From Oceanibaculum indicum P24 (GTDB lineage: Bacteria; Pseudomonadota; Alphaproteobacteria; Oceanibaculales; Oceanibaculaceae), in assembly GCF_000299935.1 (NCBI RefSeq), contig NZ_AMRL01000004.1:1-64000 (forward strand): a stretch of 64,000 nt of DNA. The letters run 5' to 3'. Positions within the stretch are counted from its first letter, which is position 1; every line of letters starts with the position of its first letter. Position numbers and translations under genes: made by a program. The notes beneath the pieces are model-generated. The model did not search any database, had not been told where the DNA came from, and was given only the letters and a program-made list of their open reading frames with translations. Shown here piece by piece: positions 13,812 through 22,391 of the stretch.

Positions 13812-15245
13812 TCAATCCTCTGAAATATCGAAGCCCCACCAGCGTCCGCGGGTCTCCCGGTAGTGCTTCTCGAAATCGTAGAACTGCACCTGCAGCCCAA
13901 GGTCACGGGCCGTCAGGCTGCCAATGGCCGTCAGCAGTTCCAGCTTGTAGACAATCTCGTCGCGCTGCGCCGACACCAGGCTGACCTGCGCGTTCAGCAG
14001 TTCCTGCTCAGCATCAAGAATATCGAGGATGGTGCGCGAGCCCACCTTTGCCTCTTCCTGCACGCCATCCAGGGCGATCTCGGCAGCGCCGATAACGGTA
14101 ACCAGCGATTCGATGCGGGCCTTCGCCGCGGCCAGATTGTCATAGGCCGCCGCAGCGTTGGAAACGGCGGTACGGCGGGCATCCTCCAGCGCGTTCTGCG
14201 CGCGGGTTTCCTGCTGCTTCGACTGCCGCACGCGGGAGCTGACCGAGCCCGACTGATACAGCGGCACGGTGACCGTGGCGAAGACCGACGCCTCATCCGT
14301 GCGCGAATCGCGCAGCTGCTGGTTCTCGAACCGGCTGACTTCGACGCTGAGATTCACCTGCGGCAGTGTCTCGCCGAAAATCTGCCGGGTCTGCGCCTCG
14401 ACCGAATCAATCGAGAAACGCTGGGTCAGCACATTCGGGTTGTTGCGCGAGGCTTCCGTCAGCACGGCTTCCCGGTCGCCCGGCGTGTCCAGCGGCACAT
14501 CCGGCTCGCTGAGCCGCGTCGGCGCGATGCCGACAACCTGGATAAAGCGCTCGCGCGAAGCGGCCAGCTGGCCTTCCGCCGCGACGCGGTCCGCCTGCGA
14601 CTGGGCAAGCCGCGCCTCGGACTGCGACACGTCCGTGCGGGTAACCTCGCCGACATTGAACTGGTCGCGCGTCGCTTCCAGTTGGCGCTGCAGGCGCTGC
14701 ACGTTATTGACGCGCAGTTCCAGCGTCGCCTCGTCGCGGATCACATTCATGTAGGCGGTCGCAGCCTGCAGGAAAATCTGCTGCTCGGTCGAGATCAGCT
14801 GGGCGCGCTGCGCCTGGATGCTGGCCTCCGCGCGTTCAGTCTCGGCGGTGGTGCGGCCACCGCGATAGAGCGGCTGATTCACCGAGAAGGTGGCGCGGGA
14901 CGGCGTGCGCGTGTTGCTGCTCTGCCGGTCTTCGACCCCCAAACGCTCGACATCGGTCGTGGTCCGGCCGATCTCGCCGGAGACGCTGACGGTCGGCCGC
15001 CAGTTGGACAGCGCCTGCGCCAGGCTTTCGTCCGTCTCGCGCAGCCGGGCGCGCTGGGCCTGCAGCACCGGGTTGGTCTCATAGGCCAGCGCCAGCGCCT
15101 CGCTCAGCGTCTGGGCGGATACCGATGACGGCGACAGGGCGGCCAGCGCGGCGAAGGCGGCACCGCCCAGCAGCAGACCGCGCCACCGCGAACGGCGCGC
15201 CGGATCGGCCATGGTCTGGTTTGCGCCGGCAAGCTTTGGCAGCAT
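13812..15245 (-). CDS. tolC: TolC-family outer-membrane efflux/secretion channel
   Basis: 477-residue outer-membrane factor predicted to form the trimeric channel used by type I secretion and tripartite efflux pumps. A Sec signal with a hydrophobic core (GLLLGGAAFAALAAL) ends at about VSA-QT, residue 44. Two TolC repeats rich in long helices follow, with typical segments such as NPVLQAQRARLRETDESLAQ and the conserved ILDAEQELLNAQ near the C-terminus. ATG 15245 was chosen over an in-frame TTG 15 codons upstream because GGAAAGG lies about 8 bases before it. No inner-membrane pump partner is in the window. Confidence 0.93.
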   Translation of the reverse strand: MLPKLAGANQTMADPARRSRWRGLLLGGAAFAALAALSPSSVSAQTLSEALALAYETNPVLQAQRARLRETDESLAQALSNWRPTVSVSGEIGRTTTDVERLGVEDRQSSNTRTPSRATFSVNQPLYRGGRTTAETERAEASIQAQRAQLISTEQQIFLQAATAYMNVIRDEATLELRVNNVQRLQRQLEATRDQFNVGEVTRTDVSQSEARLAQSQADRVAAEGQLAASRERFIQVVGIAPTRLSEPDVPLDTPGDREAVLTEASRNNPNVLTQRFSIDSVEAQTRQIFGETLPQVNLSVEVSRFENQQLRDSRTDEASVFATVTVPLYQSGSVSSRVRQSKQQETRAQNALEDARRTAVSNAAAAYDNLAAAKARIESLVTVIGAAEIALDGVQEEAKVGSRTILDILDAEQELLNAQVSLVSAQRDEIVYKLELLTAIGSLTARDLGLQVQFYDFEKHYRETRGRWWGFDISED

Positions 15246-15316
15246 CGTGAGGCCTTTCCGATTTGGCGACAGAATATCCAAGGAAAACAAAGCGGGTAAC
15301 CCTAACCCAGACAGGC

Positions 15317-15982
15317 TTAAAACACGAACCCCAATTCCTTGGCGAAGCCCGGCAGCAGGGGTGTCGCCGCGTCGAACAGGATGCGCCGCGATGCAACGCC
15401 ACCGGTCATGGTGACGATGACGGCCCGGCCGACACCGGCAATCTGCCCCGGCTCCCGCAGGACAGCGACCAGCCGGCCGCCCTCGGCCAGCTGATCCACA
15501 AGCATCGTGGGGATCGTCTCGACCGCGCCATTCAGCACGATCACATTATAGGGCGCCTGCTTGGCATAGCCTTCCTGCATGGCACCATGAATGACGGCGG
15601 CATTGTCGCAGTTCAGCTCGGTCAGCAGACGGTTGGCTTCGTCCACCATTGGCTCCACCGCCTCCAGCCCCAGCACGGAGGCGGAAAGCCGCGCCAGGAT
15701 GGCCGTGGAATAGCCGGTGGCACAGCCGATATCCAGCACGGCGTCGGTGGCGGCGATGCGCGCTTCCTGCAGCAGGCGGGCCAGCACCAGCGGCTCCATC
15801 AGATGGCGACCGTCGCCAATCGGCAGGTCTTCATCCAGATAGGCGATGCCGCGATAGGCCTTCGGCACGAAGGATTCGCGCGGAATCGCCTCGAACGCCT
15901 CGATGATGGCCGTATTCGTCACCTTGTTGGTGCGAAGCTGGCTCTCGACCATATTGTGCCGCGCGGCCGCAAAATTCGTCAT
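15317..15982 (-). CDS. Protein-L-isoaspartate O-methyltransferase family protein
   Basis: 221-residue SAM-dependent methyltransferase of the PCMT family. Residues about 75-90 contain motif I, VLDIGCATGYSTAILARL, and the N-terminus has the family's MVESQLRTN and VPKAYRGIAYLDEDLPIG segments. Canonical PCMT repairs isoaspartyl residues. This subfamily, usually next to tolC in alphaproteobacteria, is more divergent, so the true substrate is unsure. ATG 15982 matches the family start; an extension upstream to 16129 would include low-quality sequence over a terminator. It precedes tolC by 71 bases on the same strand. Confidence 0.88.
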   Translation of the reverse strand: MTNFAAARHNMVESQLRTNKVTNTAIIEAFEAIPRESFVPKAYRGIAYLDEDLPIGDGRHLMEPLVLARLLQEARIAATDAVLDIGCATGYSTAILARLSASVLGLEAVEPMVDEANRLLTELNCDNAAVIHGAMQEGYAKQAPYNVIVLNGAVETIPTMLVDQLAEGGRLVAVLREPGQIAGVGRAVIVTMTGGVASRRILFDAATPLLPGFAKELGFVF

Positions 15983-16113
15983 GATTCTATCCGGCAAGTG
16001 TCTGACGATATCGAACGGGAACAGCCCTTCGACAGGCAGCCGCAGCCGCCGTGCGCAGTTATATCCCCCTCCCCGCCGCCTGACAACGCCCGGACGGGTC
16101 TGGATATAAAACG

Positions 16114-16145
16114 AAACAAAAAGGGGCACGTCTGAGACGTGCCCC
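16114..16145 (-). terminator. Rho-independent terminator of the tRNA-Asn transcript
   Basis: A perfect 10-bp stem (16123-16132 pairing with 16136-16145, GGGGCACGTC / GACGTGCCCC) with a 3-base loop is flanked by A5 on the left and T6 on the right. Read on the minus strand it ends in TTTTTGTTT, directly after tRNA-Asn, so it probably ends that transcript. The T run on the other side means it could also work on the plus strand. Confidence 0.85.
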
Positions 16146-16156
16146 TTTTTTCGAAT

Positions 16157-16231
16157 TGGCTCCCCGGGACGGATTCGAACCGCCGGCCAAGCGGTTAACA
16201 GCCGCTTGCTCTACCGCTGAGCTACCGGGGA
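16157..16231 (-). tRNA. tRNA-Asn (anticodon GTT)
   Basis: 75 bases on the minus strand, with acceptor strands TCCCCGG and CCGGGGA, a genome-encoded GCCA end, D arm GCTC...GAGC, anticodon stem-loop AGCGG-CTGTTAA-CCGCT and T arm GGCGG-TTCGAAT-CCGTC. The anticodon GTT reads asparagine codons. A strong terminator follows. Confidence 0.97.
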
Positions 16232-16398
16232 TCAGCAACAGCGCGATATCCCGCTGCGATCCTTGGCGAACCGCTATCCGGTCCGCCGTGGGAGGCCGGC
16301 CTTATAGCAAAGCCCCTTCCCGCTTTCCAGCCCGAATTCACCGCCGCCGAAATATTAGCGGGGCATCCGAGCCGTCCCCCTGAAAAAACGGAAGCCGC

Positions 16399-16472
16399 TG
16401 GAGGCCCGGGCCGGAATCGAACCGACGTACAAGGATTTGCAGTCCTCTGCATAACCACTCTGCCACCGGGCC
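16399..16472 (-). tRNA. tRNA-Cys (anticodon GCA)
   Basis: 74 bases on the minus strand with acceptor strands GGCCCGG and CCGGGCC, encoded TCCA end, anticodon loop CTGCAAA flanked by AGGA/TCCT, and T loop TTCGATT. The anticodon GCA reads cysteine codons. The 167 bases between this gene and tRNA-Asn show no gene; only a T6 run with a weak stem follows the 3' end. Confidence 0.96.
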
Positions 16473-16564
16473 GGCGGCGACGGCCGTTTGACCGTGGGGC
16501 GGAAGATATAGGCTCCGCGCGGCGCCCGGGTCAAGCGCTCATGGCGCTCAGTGACACAGGATTG

Positions 16565-18190
16565 TCACGGCTTCGGGGATAGCGCCGGGCGGCGCCAGAA
16601 AATCTCGCCCGACCGCAGCCGGCGCCACAGCTTGTCCAGCTTTCGTCCGCCCTCGGATGACGCATGGCCATGCCAGCCCAGAATCAGGCCCGCTGCATGG
16701 GCACGCTGAAGATCCTTGCCCGACAGGCCTGCCATTCCCTTGGGCAGGAGCAGGCTCTCGGCAACCGCGGCATCATTCATATGGCCCAGCACTTCCTGCA
16801 GCGCAGCCAAGGCTTTCAGATAAGGTTCGGTCTTCTTCTTCGGGTACAGTCCGGAAAAGAATTCAGCGGCATAGCGCATCTTCTTCACATAGATGCGCAG
16901 GAGGTGGCGGTCGGCGGGCGGGCCGGCCATCAGGCGCTTGCCATTCTTGCGCAGCTTACGGGACCGCCGGTCCAGCAGCGCATCGGCAAAATCCCGTGCC
17001 GGCGCGAAGAGCTGCGCGCCGGTTTCCGTCAGCCCCTGCTCGCGCCAGCCGGCCTCGGCAATCCAGCGGCTGAGGTCGAGCAGCAGCCTTGTATAGCGGC
17101 GGTCGGCAATCGCCGCCCGCGCGCGGTCATAGGCCAGCGCGCTCATCCGGTCGGATTCCGCCAGCAGGCCCGCCATACCGGGTGCCGCCGGGAAAACCGC
17201 CTGGACCGGGCGCACGATCTCCTCGCGGAACACATCATAATCCCGGGCGGGGCCCAGTTCGCTGGCCAGCCATTTCAGCTCCGCCTTGAAATGCGCCGCC
17301 TGTTCCGTCGGCAACACCGGCGCAAAGACCGTGAACAGCGAGCGCAGGCGGCGCAGCCCGACACGCATCTGATGCACGCCCTCCGGGTCATCGCCCTGGC
17401 AGACGACCGGTTCATTGGCGGCGATCTGCCTGACGCAGCTACGTACGCTGAGGGACAGCACCTCCTCCAGCAGCATCTGCCGGTCCAGCGCCGGCCGGTC
17501 CGCCTTTTCCGGCCGTGGCTGGCGGTCCAGCAGCAGATCGTAGCCGCGTTTCGATTTGCCGGTATGGGCGACACTCAACGGAACATGCGTCAGCAGCTCC
17601 TGCGCCAGCGCGAAGACAAGGCCGACCGCCCCCTCTTCCAGCTCGATCTCCAGCTCGCAGAGTGCGGATTCCTTGGCACCAACCCGCACCACGCCACGGT
17701 CCAGGCAGATACTCAGCCTGCCGCCGCCGTAGCTGATGCTGCGTTCCCAGCGCCTTATATCGGTTTCGAAGATGGGCGCCAGCCCTTCCGCGACCGCCTG
17801 CTCGACCAGCTGGCGCAGATCGGCATCGGCAATTCGATCCGGCATCGGCACCGCATGGGGCTGGGCATCGGGAACCGCCGCTTCCAGCTCGTCACGCTGC
17901 GCAAGACCGGCGGCATAGGCGCCGCGCGCCTTGACAGCCTGGATATTCTGCCGCCCCTGCCGCCTGACCCTCAATTCAACGCCGGCGCGGGCAAGCAGAA
18001 GGTCCGGCGTGTCGAAATAGATCGCCCGCAGCTGCCGGCTGACCGTCCGGCCCGGCGCATGTCCCTTCCACAGCGGATGCCGCCAAAGACGCTCGGCCAG
18101 GGCCGGATCTAGGGCCAGTTTCAGTTCCGTTTCCCGAGGGCGCTTATTCTCCCGCCCTTCCCCACCAGATATCGCCCCAGATAGCGCCAC
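16565..18190 (-). CDS. CYTH-CHAD domain protein, probable inorganic triphosphatase
   Basis: 541-residue fusion. The N-terminal CYTH domain carries the metal/triphosphate signature ETELKL and basic strands such as ELRVRRQGRQNIQAVK. CYTH enzymes hydrolyse tripolyphosphate or form cAMP; the E. coli YgiF (CYTH-CHAD) relative is a triphosphatase. The C-terminal CHAD domain (HQMRVGLRRLRSLF onward) is a histidine-rich helical fold that binds polyphosphate. The start is uncertain. GTG 18190 is chosen because GAGG lies about 6 bases upstream; a TTG at 18274 would add 28 residues. It lies 132 bases downstream of sixA on the same strand. Confidence 0.85.
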   Translation of the reverse strand: MALSGAISGGEGRENKRPRETELKLALDPALAERLWRHPLWKGHAPGRTVSRQLRAIYFDTPDLLLARAGVELRVRRQGRQNIQAVKARGAYAAGLAQRDELEAAVPDAQPHAVPMPDRIADADLRQLVEQAVAEGLAPIFETDIRRWERSISYGGGRLSICLDRGVVRVGAKESALCELEIELEEGAVGLVFALAQELLTHVPLSVAHTGKSKRGYDLLLDRQPRPEKADRPALDRQMLLEEVLSLSVRSCVRQIAANEPVVCQGDDPEGVHQMRVGLRRLRSLFTVFAPVLPTEQAAHFKAELKWLASELGPARDYDVFREEIVRPVQAVFPAAPGMAGLLAESDRMSALAYDRARAAIADRRYTRLLLDLSRWIAEAGWREQGLTETGAQLFAPARDFADALLDRRSRKLRKNGKRLMAGPPADRHLLRIYVKKMRYAAEFFSGLYPKKKTEPYLKALAALQEVLGHMNDAAVAESLLLPKGMAGLSGKDLQRAHAAGLILGWHGHASSEGGRKLDKLWRRLRSGEIFWRRPALSPKP

Positions 18191-18322
18191 GGCAGCCTCA
18201 AATCCAAATTCAGCAAAATCCGCCCTATACGAATCCTGAAATTGGTGCAATCGCGGCTGGGCAAAAAACGACAACCGATCTGTAACATTATTGTAATATA
18301 CGAGGCTGCTCCGCCCCGTTGC

Positions 18323-18838
18323 CTACACCAGATCCTTCGGGCTGGTGAAGCTGCGAAGTTCCGCATTCTTCCAGTCGATTTCAGCCCAGGGCTGTTTCGG
18401 TAGCGAGAATACGGCCAGCGCACAGGTCGGATATTTCTGTTCCATGCGTTCGCGTGCGTCTTTCGCGCCGCTGCCGGCCAGCGACAGCGCGAATTCCTCC
18501 AGCGCCGGATTGTGGCCGACGACCAGAACCGATCCAGTATCCTCCGGCAAGGCCCTAACCATCTCAAGCAGTGCCTTGGAATTGGCCTTGTAGATCGCCT
18601 TGTCGATGGTCAATGCCGGCTTGCCGGCCAGCCGCGGGCGCACCTGATCCAGGGTTTCCAGTGCACGGCGCGCGGTCGAGCACAGAATCGCATCCGGTCG
18701 GTATCCGCACTGCGCGAAATACAGCCCCATGACGGTGGCGGCGCGGAAGCCGCGCTCGTTCAACGGGCGCTCCTCATCCTTCAGTCCCGGATCGTCCCAG
18801 CTCGATTTCGCGTGGCGCAGCAAATAAAGCGTCTTCAT
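18323..18838 (-). CDS. sixA: SixA-type phosphohistidine phosphatase
   Basis: 171-residue histidine-phosphatase-superfamily protein. The catalytic motif is LLRHAKSSWDD at the N-terminus (RHAK in place of RHG, as in SixA), and the second catalytic histidine lies in VVGHNPALEEFA. SixA removes phosphate from phosphohistidine on signalling proteins; in E. coli the target is the nitrogen phosphotransferase system. ATG 18838 begins the conserved KTLYLLRHAKS; an ATG four codons upstream is possible, but its AGGG site directly abuts it. The next gene on the strand is the CYTH-CHAD protein. Confidence 0.87.
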   Translation of the reverse strand: MKTLYLLRHAKSSWDDPGLKDEERPLNERGFRAATVMGLYFAQCGYRPDAILCSTARRALETLDQVRPRLAGKPALTIDKAIYKANSKALLEMVRALPEDTGSVLVVGHNPALEEFALSLAGSGAKDARERMEQKYPTCALAVFSLPKQPWAEIDWKNAELRSFTSPKDLV

Positions 18839-19071
18839 GGCGTATAGCATCCCTGATCGCGTTCTGGGCTATATGGTTATGCGGATGGAAAAAACGAAGT
18901 GACAAATTGACTTGGACGGAGGCGAAAGGGCATTGTCTGCAAGGGCGTAGCGCAATCCCGCGCCGGTCCGAAAGCGGCGCCCTCAAGCGGCATCAGCCAT
19001 TCCCCGTTGTACCGGAGACCCGTTCCAGCGATGACAAGCGCCCTTCAGACCTTGCGCGGCAGGTAGCGGCG

Positions 19072-19587
19072 ATGGCTTCCTTCGACATACGCTCTCCCGG
19101 TCCGCACGACATCGACGCCATCGTCGATCTTAGCCGCGAACTGTTGCAGTTTTACGGGGTCACGCCGCCCCTGCCACGCCCCGACATGATCCGCAAGCTG
19201 AAGGCCGCGCTGACGGGCGAGCGGAAGACTGTCGAGCTGCTGCTGGCGATGGATGGCGACGAGCCGCTGGGCATGGTCGTTTTCAGCGAAATCTATGCCG
19301 TGGCGATCTGCCGCAACTCCCTGTTCATTCAGGATATTTTCGTCACCAAGCGGGCTCGCGGCCTAGGCGTCGGCCTGGCGCTGATGCGAGCGCTGGCGGA
19401 GATTGCCCTGCAGCGCGGCGCCTTCCAGATCGACTGGACCGCCGACAGCTGGAACGAGGAGGCACGGCGCTTCTATGAGGGCATGGCAACACTGCTGAAG
19501 GCGGAGAAGATCTTCTACCGGCTGGCCGGCGGCAATCTCCGGCAGTTCCTCGACGGCGCCCGCGATCCGGCCATCGCCGCGAAATAG
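19072..19587 (+). CDS. GNAT-family N-acetyltransferase
   Basis: 171-residue GNAT protein. The acetyl-CoA binding motif A is [20 protein letters not shown] (around residues 83-102), followed by the usual helix ALMRALAEIALQRG and the C-terminal AxxFYEGM-type strand, WNEEARRFYEGM. Substrate unknown. ATG 19072 is chosen because the conserved domain starts here and AGG lies about 9 bases upstream. A longer frame begins at 18907, but its extra 55 residues look unlike protein. It is divergent from sixA and about 80 bases upstream of sseA. Confidence 0.85.
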   Translation: MASFDIRSPGPHDIDAIVDLSRELLQFYGVTPPLPRPDMIRKLKAALTGERKTVELLLAMDGDEPLGMVVFSEIYAVAICRNSLFIQDIFVTKRARGLGVGLALMRALAEIALQRGAFQIDWTADSWNEEARRFYEGMATLLKAEKIFYRLAGGNLRQFLDGARDPAIAAK

Positions 19588-19667
19588 GCTGCCGCCGGAT
19601 ATCGTTGAACAGCAGCGGCGGCAGGGCTAGGCTCCCAGCTTCCCTAACGATTCTTTGGAGTTATCCG

Positions 19668-20519
19668 ATGAGTTACGCCAAGCCCGACGCCCTGGTCTCG
19701 ACGCAATGGCTGGCGGACCATCTCGATGATCCGACCGTCCGCATCGTCGATGCCAGCTATTACCTGCCGGCCATGAAGAAGAGCGGCCGCACCGAATTCG
19801 AGGCTCGGCACATTCCGGGGGCGGTGTTCTTCGACATCGACGATATCTCCGCCGAGGGGATGGACCTGCCCCACATGATGCCCAGCGCGGAGAAATTCGC
19901 GGCCAAGGCCCGCCAGCTCGGCATCGGCGACGGCCTGAAGGTGGTCGTCTATGACCAGTTCGGCCTGATGAGCGCGGCCCGCGCCTGGTGGATGCTGCGC
20001 GTCTTCGGTCACCAGAATGTCGCCGTGCTGGATGGCGGCCTGCCGAAATGGCTGGCCGAGGGCCGGCCCGTCACGGATGGGGCCAGCCAGGCTGCCGAAA
20101 AGCACTTCACCGCCCGCCCGAACGACGCGCTGCTGCGCCGGATCGACCAGATGAAGGCCAATCTGGACAGTAAGGCCGCGCAGATCGTCGATGCCCGTTC
20201 CGCCGGGCGCTGGCGCGGCGAGGAACCGGAAGTCTGGCCGGGCCGCAAGGGACGGATTCCGGGCAGCCTGAACGTGCCCTTCACCGACCTTCTGAACCCC
20301 GAGGACAAGACGCTGAAATCGGGCGAGGCGCTGCGCGCCCGCTTCACCGAGGCCGGCGTCGATCTCGACAAGCCCATCGTCGCCAGCTGCGGCTCTGGCG
20401 TGACGGCCTGCGTGCTGGCGCTGGGATTCTATCTCGTCGGGCGCGACGATGTCGCAGTCTATGACGGCAGCTGGGCCGAATGGGGCAAGCGCGACGATAC
20501 GCCGGTGGCTGTAGGATGA
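19668..20519 (+). CDS. sseA: 3-mercaptopyruvate (or thiosulfate) sulfurtransferase
   Basis: 283-residue enzyme of two rhodanese domains. The active-site loop CGSGVTA contains Cys241. This loop, rather than CRKGVTA, is the type found in 3-mercaptopyruvate sulfurtransferases, which move sulfur from mercaptopyruvate (made from cysteine) to cyanide or thiols. The N-terminal domain (about residues 8-130) is non-catalytic and carries EFEARHIPGAVFFDIDDIS. ATG 19668 has TTGGAG 8 bases before it. The stop overlaps the start of the next gene (ATGA, 20516-20519), so the two are translationally coupled. Confidence 0.93.
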   Translation: MSYAKPDALVSTQWLADHLDDPTVRIVDASYYLPAMKKSGRTEFEARHIPGAVFFDIDDISAEGMDLPHMMPSAEKFAAKARQLGIGDGLKVVVYDQFGLMSAARAWWMLRVFGHQNVAVLDGGLPKWLAEGRPVTDGASQAAEKHFTARPNDALLRRIDQMKANLDSKAAQIVDARSAGRWRGEEPEVWPGRKGRIPGSLNVPFTDLLNPEDKTLKSGEALRARFTEAGVDLDKPIVASCGSGVTACVLALGFYLVGRDDVAVYDGSWAEWGKRDDTPVAVG

Positions 20520-21517
20520 CGCTCTCCATCCGCCCGATGCGGCCGGATGAGGCTGGCGAGGTCGCCGACCTCTGGCGCAAATGCAACCTGACCGTCTCCT
20601 ACAACGACCCGGAGGCCGATATCGCCCGCGCCCGGGCCTGCCCCGGCAGCGACATCCTGGTCGGCGAGACGGAGGACGGACGCATCGCTGCCACCGTCAT
20701 GGTTGGCAGCGAAGGCCATCGCGGCTGGATGTACTATGTCGCCGTCGATCCCGATATCCAGGGTGGCGGGCATGGCCGCACCATGGTGAAGGCGGCGGAA
20801 GACTGGCTGGAGCGCCATGGCATCTGCAAGGTGATGCTGCTGGTCCGCCCGACCAACACGAAGGTGAAGGTGTTCTATGAGCGGCTGGGCTATGCCGAGG
20901 AAGACCGCAGCCTGCTGACCCGCTGGTTGCGCGGCGGGCCGGCAACGGACACCGACCCTGCCGAGCTATGGACGATAGAGACCACTGTCACCTATCTGGA
21001 GATGTCCCGGCAGCCGACGCGCCCGACAGTGCCGGCGCCGTCCGGACTGCGGCTCGGCCTGCAGCGGGCGGAGAACCCGACCGTCTCCTTCTACCGCTAT
21101 CTCTACAACAGCATCGGCGCGCCCTGGGCCTGGGTGAACCAGCGCCTGAAGACCGATGAGGAGATTGCCGCCACCATCCAGGACGCGAAGGTCGAGCTCT
21201 ATGTGCTGACGGTGGGTGGGGTGCCGGCCGGCATGGTGCAGCTCGACCGCCGCGAGGCCGATGTCGTGGACCTCGCCTATTTCGGCCTGATGCCGGAATT
21301 CATCGGGTCAGGACTGGGTGGCTACCTGCTGAACTGGGGCATCGATCAGGCCTGGAGCAGTTCGCCCGGGAAGGTTACCGTAAACACCTGCGACCTCGAT
21401 CACCCGCGCGCCCTGCCGCTCTACCAGAAGATGGGCTTCCAGCCGGTGCGGCGCGAGGTCTGCCGGTTGCCGCATCCGCACCTCTTCGGGCTGGAGGTGC
21501 CAGCACACCGGCGCTGA
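20516..21517 (+). CDS. Double GNAT-domain acetyltransferase fusion
   Basis: 333-residue protein with two complete GNAT domains. Residues 1-135 resemble YpeA-type acetyltransferases, with acetyl-CoA loop VAVDPDIQGGGHGRTMV. Residues about 156-315 are a second GNAT with loop LMPEFIGSGLGGYLL and the family-typical SFYRYLYNSIGAPWAW. A 20-residue linker joins them. In other bacteria the two domains are normally separate proteins, so this is a fusion that may act on two substrates or act as a pseudo-dimer. The substrate is unknown. ATG 20516 overlaps the sseA stop. A rho-independent terminator follows. Confidence 0.9.
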   Translation: MTLSIRPMRPDEAGEVADLWRKCNLTVSYNDPEADIARARACPGSDILVGETEDGRIAATVMVGSEGHRGWMYYVAVDPDIQGGGHGRTMVKAAEDWLERHGICKVMLLVRPTNTKVKVFYERLGYAEEDRSLLTRWLRGGPATDTDPAELWTIETTVTYLEMSRQPTRPTVPAPSGLRLGLQRAENPTVSFYRYLYNSIGAPWAWVNQRLKTDEEIAATIQDAKVELYVLTVGGVPAGMVQLDRREADVVDLAYFGLMPEFIGSGLGGYLLNWGIDQAWSSSPGKVTVNTCDLDHPRALPLYQKMGFQPVRREVCRLPHPHLFGLEVPAHRR

Positions 21518-21536
21518 CCCGAACCGCAAAAGCAAA

Positions 21537-21570
21537 AGCCGGCGATGGGCACCCACCGCCGGCTTTTTTT
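21537..21570 (+). terminator. Rho-independent terminator after the double GNAT gene
   Basis: Stem AGCCGGCG (21537-21544) pairs with CGCCGGCT (21557-21564), with an inner TGGG/CCCA extension and a 2-base loop, followed by T7. It lies 20 bases after the stop of the plus-strand gene. A short A run on its left could give weak activity for aapP on the opposite strand. Confidence 0.88.
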
Positions 21571-21587
21571 ATGCGTGAAACCTGGGA

Positions 21588-22373
21588 TCAGTGATCCAGG
21601 ATCTGGCTCAGGAACAGCTTGGTGCGGTCGGACTTCGGGTTGGTGAAGAATTCCGACGGCACGTTCTGCTCCACGATCTCGCCCTGGTCCATGAAGATGA
21701 TGCGGTCGGCCACCTTGTTGGCGAAGCCCATCTCATGCGTGACCACCAGCATGGTCATGCCGGTCTCGGCCAGGCCGACCATCACATCCAGCACTTCCTT
21801 GATCATCTCCGGGTCGAGGGCCGAGGTCGGCTCGTCGAACAGCATGATCGACGGGTTCATGCACAGCGAGCGGGCAATCGCCACGCGCTGCTGCTGGCCG
21901 CCCGACAGCTGTCCCGGATATTTGTCCGCCTGCTCGGGAATCTTCACCCGGGTCAGGTATTGCATGGCGATTTCCTCGGCATCGCGCTTGGGTGTCTTCT
22001 TCACCCAGATCGGGGCCAGGGTGCAGTTCTCAAGCACGGTAAGATGCGGAAACAGGTTGAAGCTCTGGAACACCATGCCGACATCGCCGCGGATCGCGTC
22101 GATGTTCTTCAAATTGCTGTCCAGCGTCACGCCATTGACCAGGATGTCACCCTTCTGGTGTTCCTCCAGGCGGTTGATGCAGCGGATCAGGGTGGACTTG
22201 CCCGACCCTGACGGCCCGCAGATGACGATGCGTTCGCCCTTATAGACCGAGAGGTTGATGTCCTTCAGGACGTGGAACTCGCCATACCATTTGTTCACAT
22301 TGGCGAGTTCGATCACGACCTCGTTCTGGATCTGCGACTTGATGTGGGATTCGCTGACCGCTTCGACGCTCAT
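21588..22373 (-). CDS. aapP: General L-amino-acid ABC transporter, ATPase
   Basis: 261-residue ATPase of the polar-amino-acid uptake family. Walker A is GPSGSGKST, the Q loop is [11 protein letters not shown], the ABC signature is [12 protein letters not shown], Walker B is [12 protein letters not shown] and the H loop is VVTHEMGF. It energises the AapQ-AapM channel. It is the last gene of aapJQMP, 18 bases after aapM. The order J-Q-M-P and the two unusually large permeases identify the Aap/Bztlike general amino-acid permease rather than a simple glutamine transporter. Confidence 0.95.
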   Translation of the reverse strand: MSVEAVSESHIKSQIQNEVVIELANVNKWYGEFHVLKDINLSVYKGERIVICGPSGSGKSTLIRCINRLEEHQKGDILVNGVTLDSNLKNIDAIRGDVGMVFQSFNLFPHLTVLENCTLAPIWVKKTPKRDAEEIAMQYLTRVKIPEQADKYPGQLSGGQQQRVAIARSLCMNPSIMLFDEPTSALDPEMIKEVLDVMVGLAETGMTMLVVTHEMGFANKVADRIIFMDQGEIVEQNVPSEFFTNPKSDRTKLFLSQILDH

Positions 22374-22391
22374 GGATGAGACTCCTAATTT

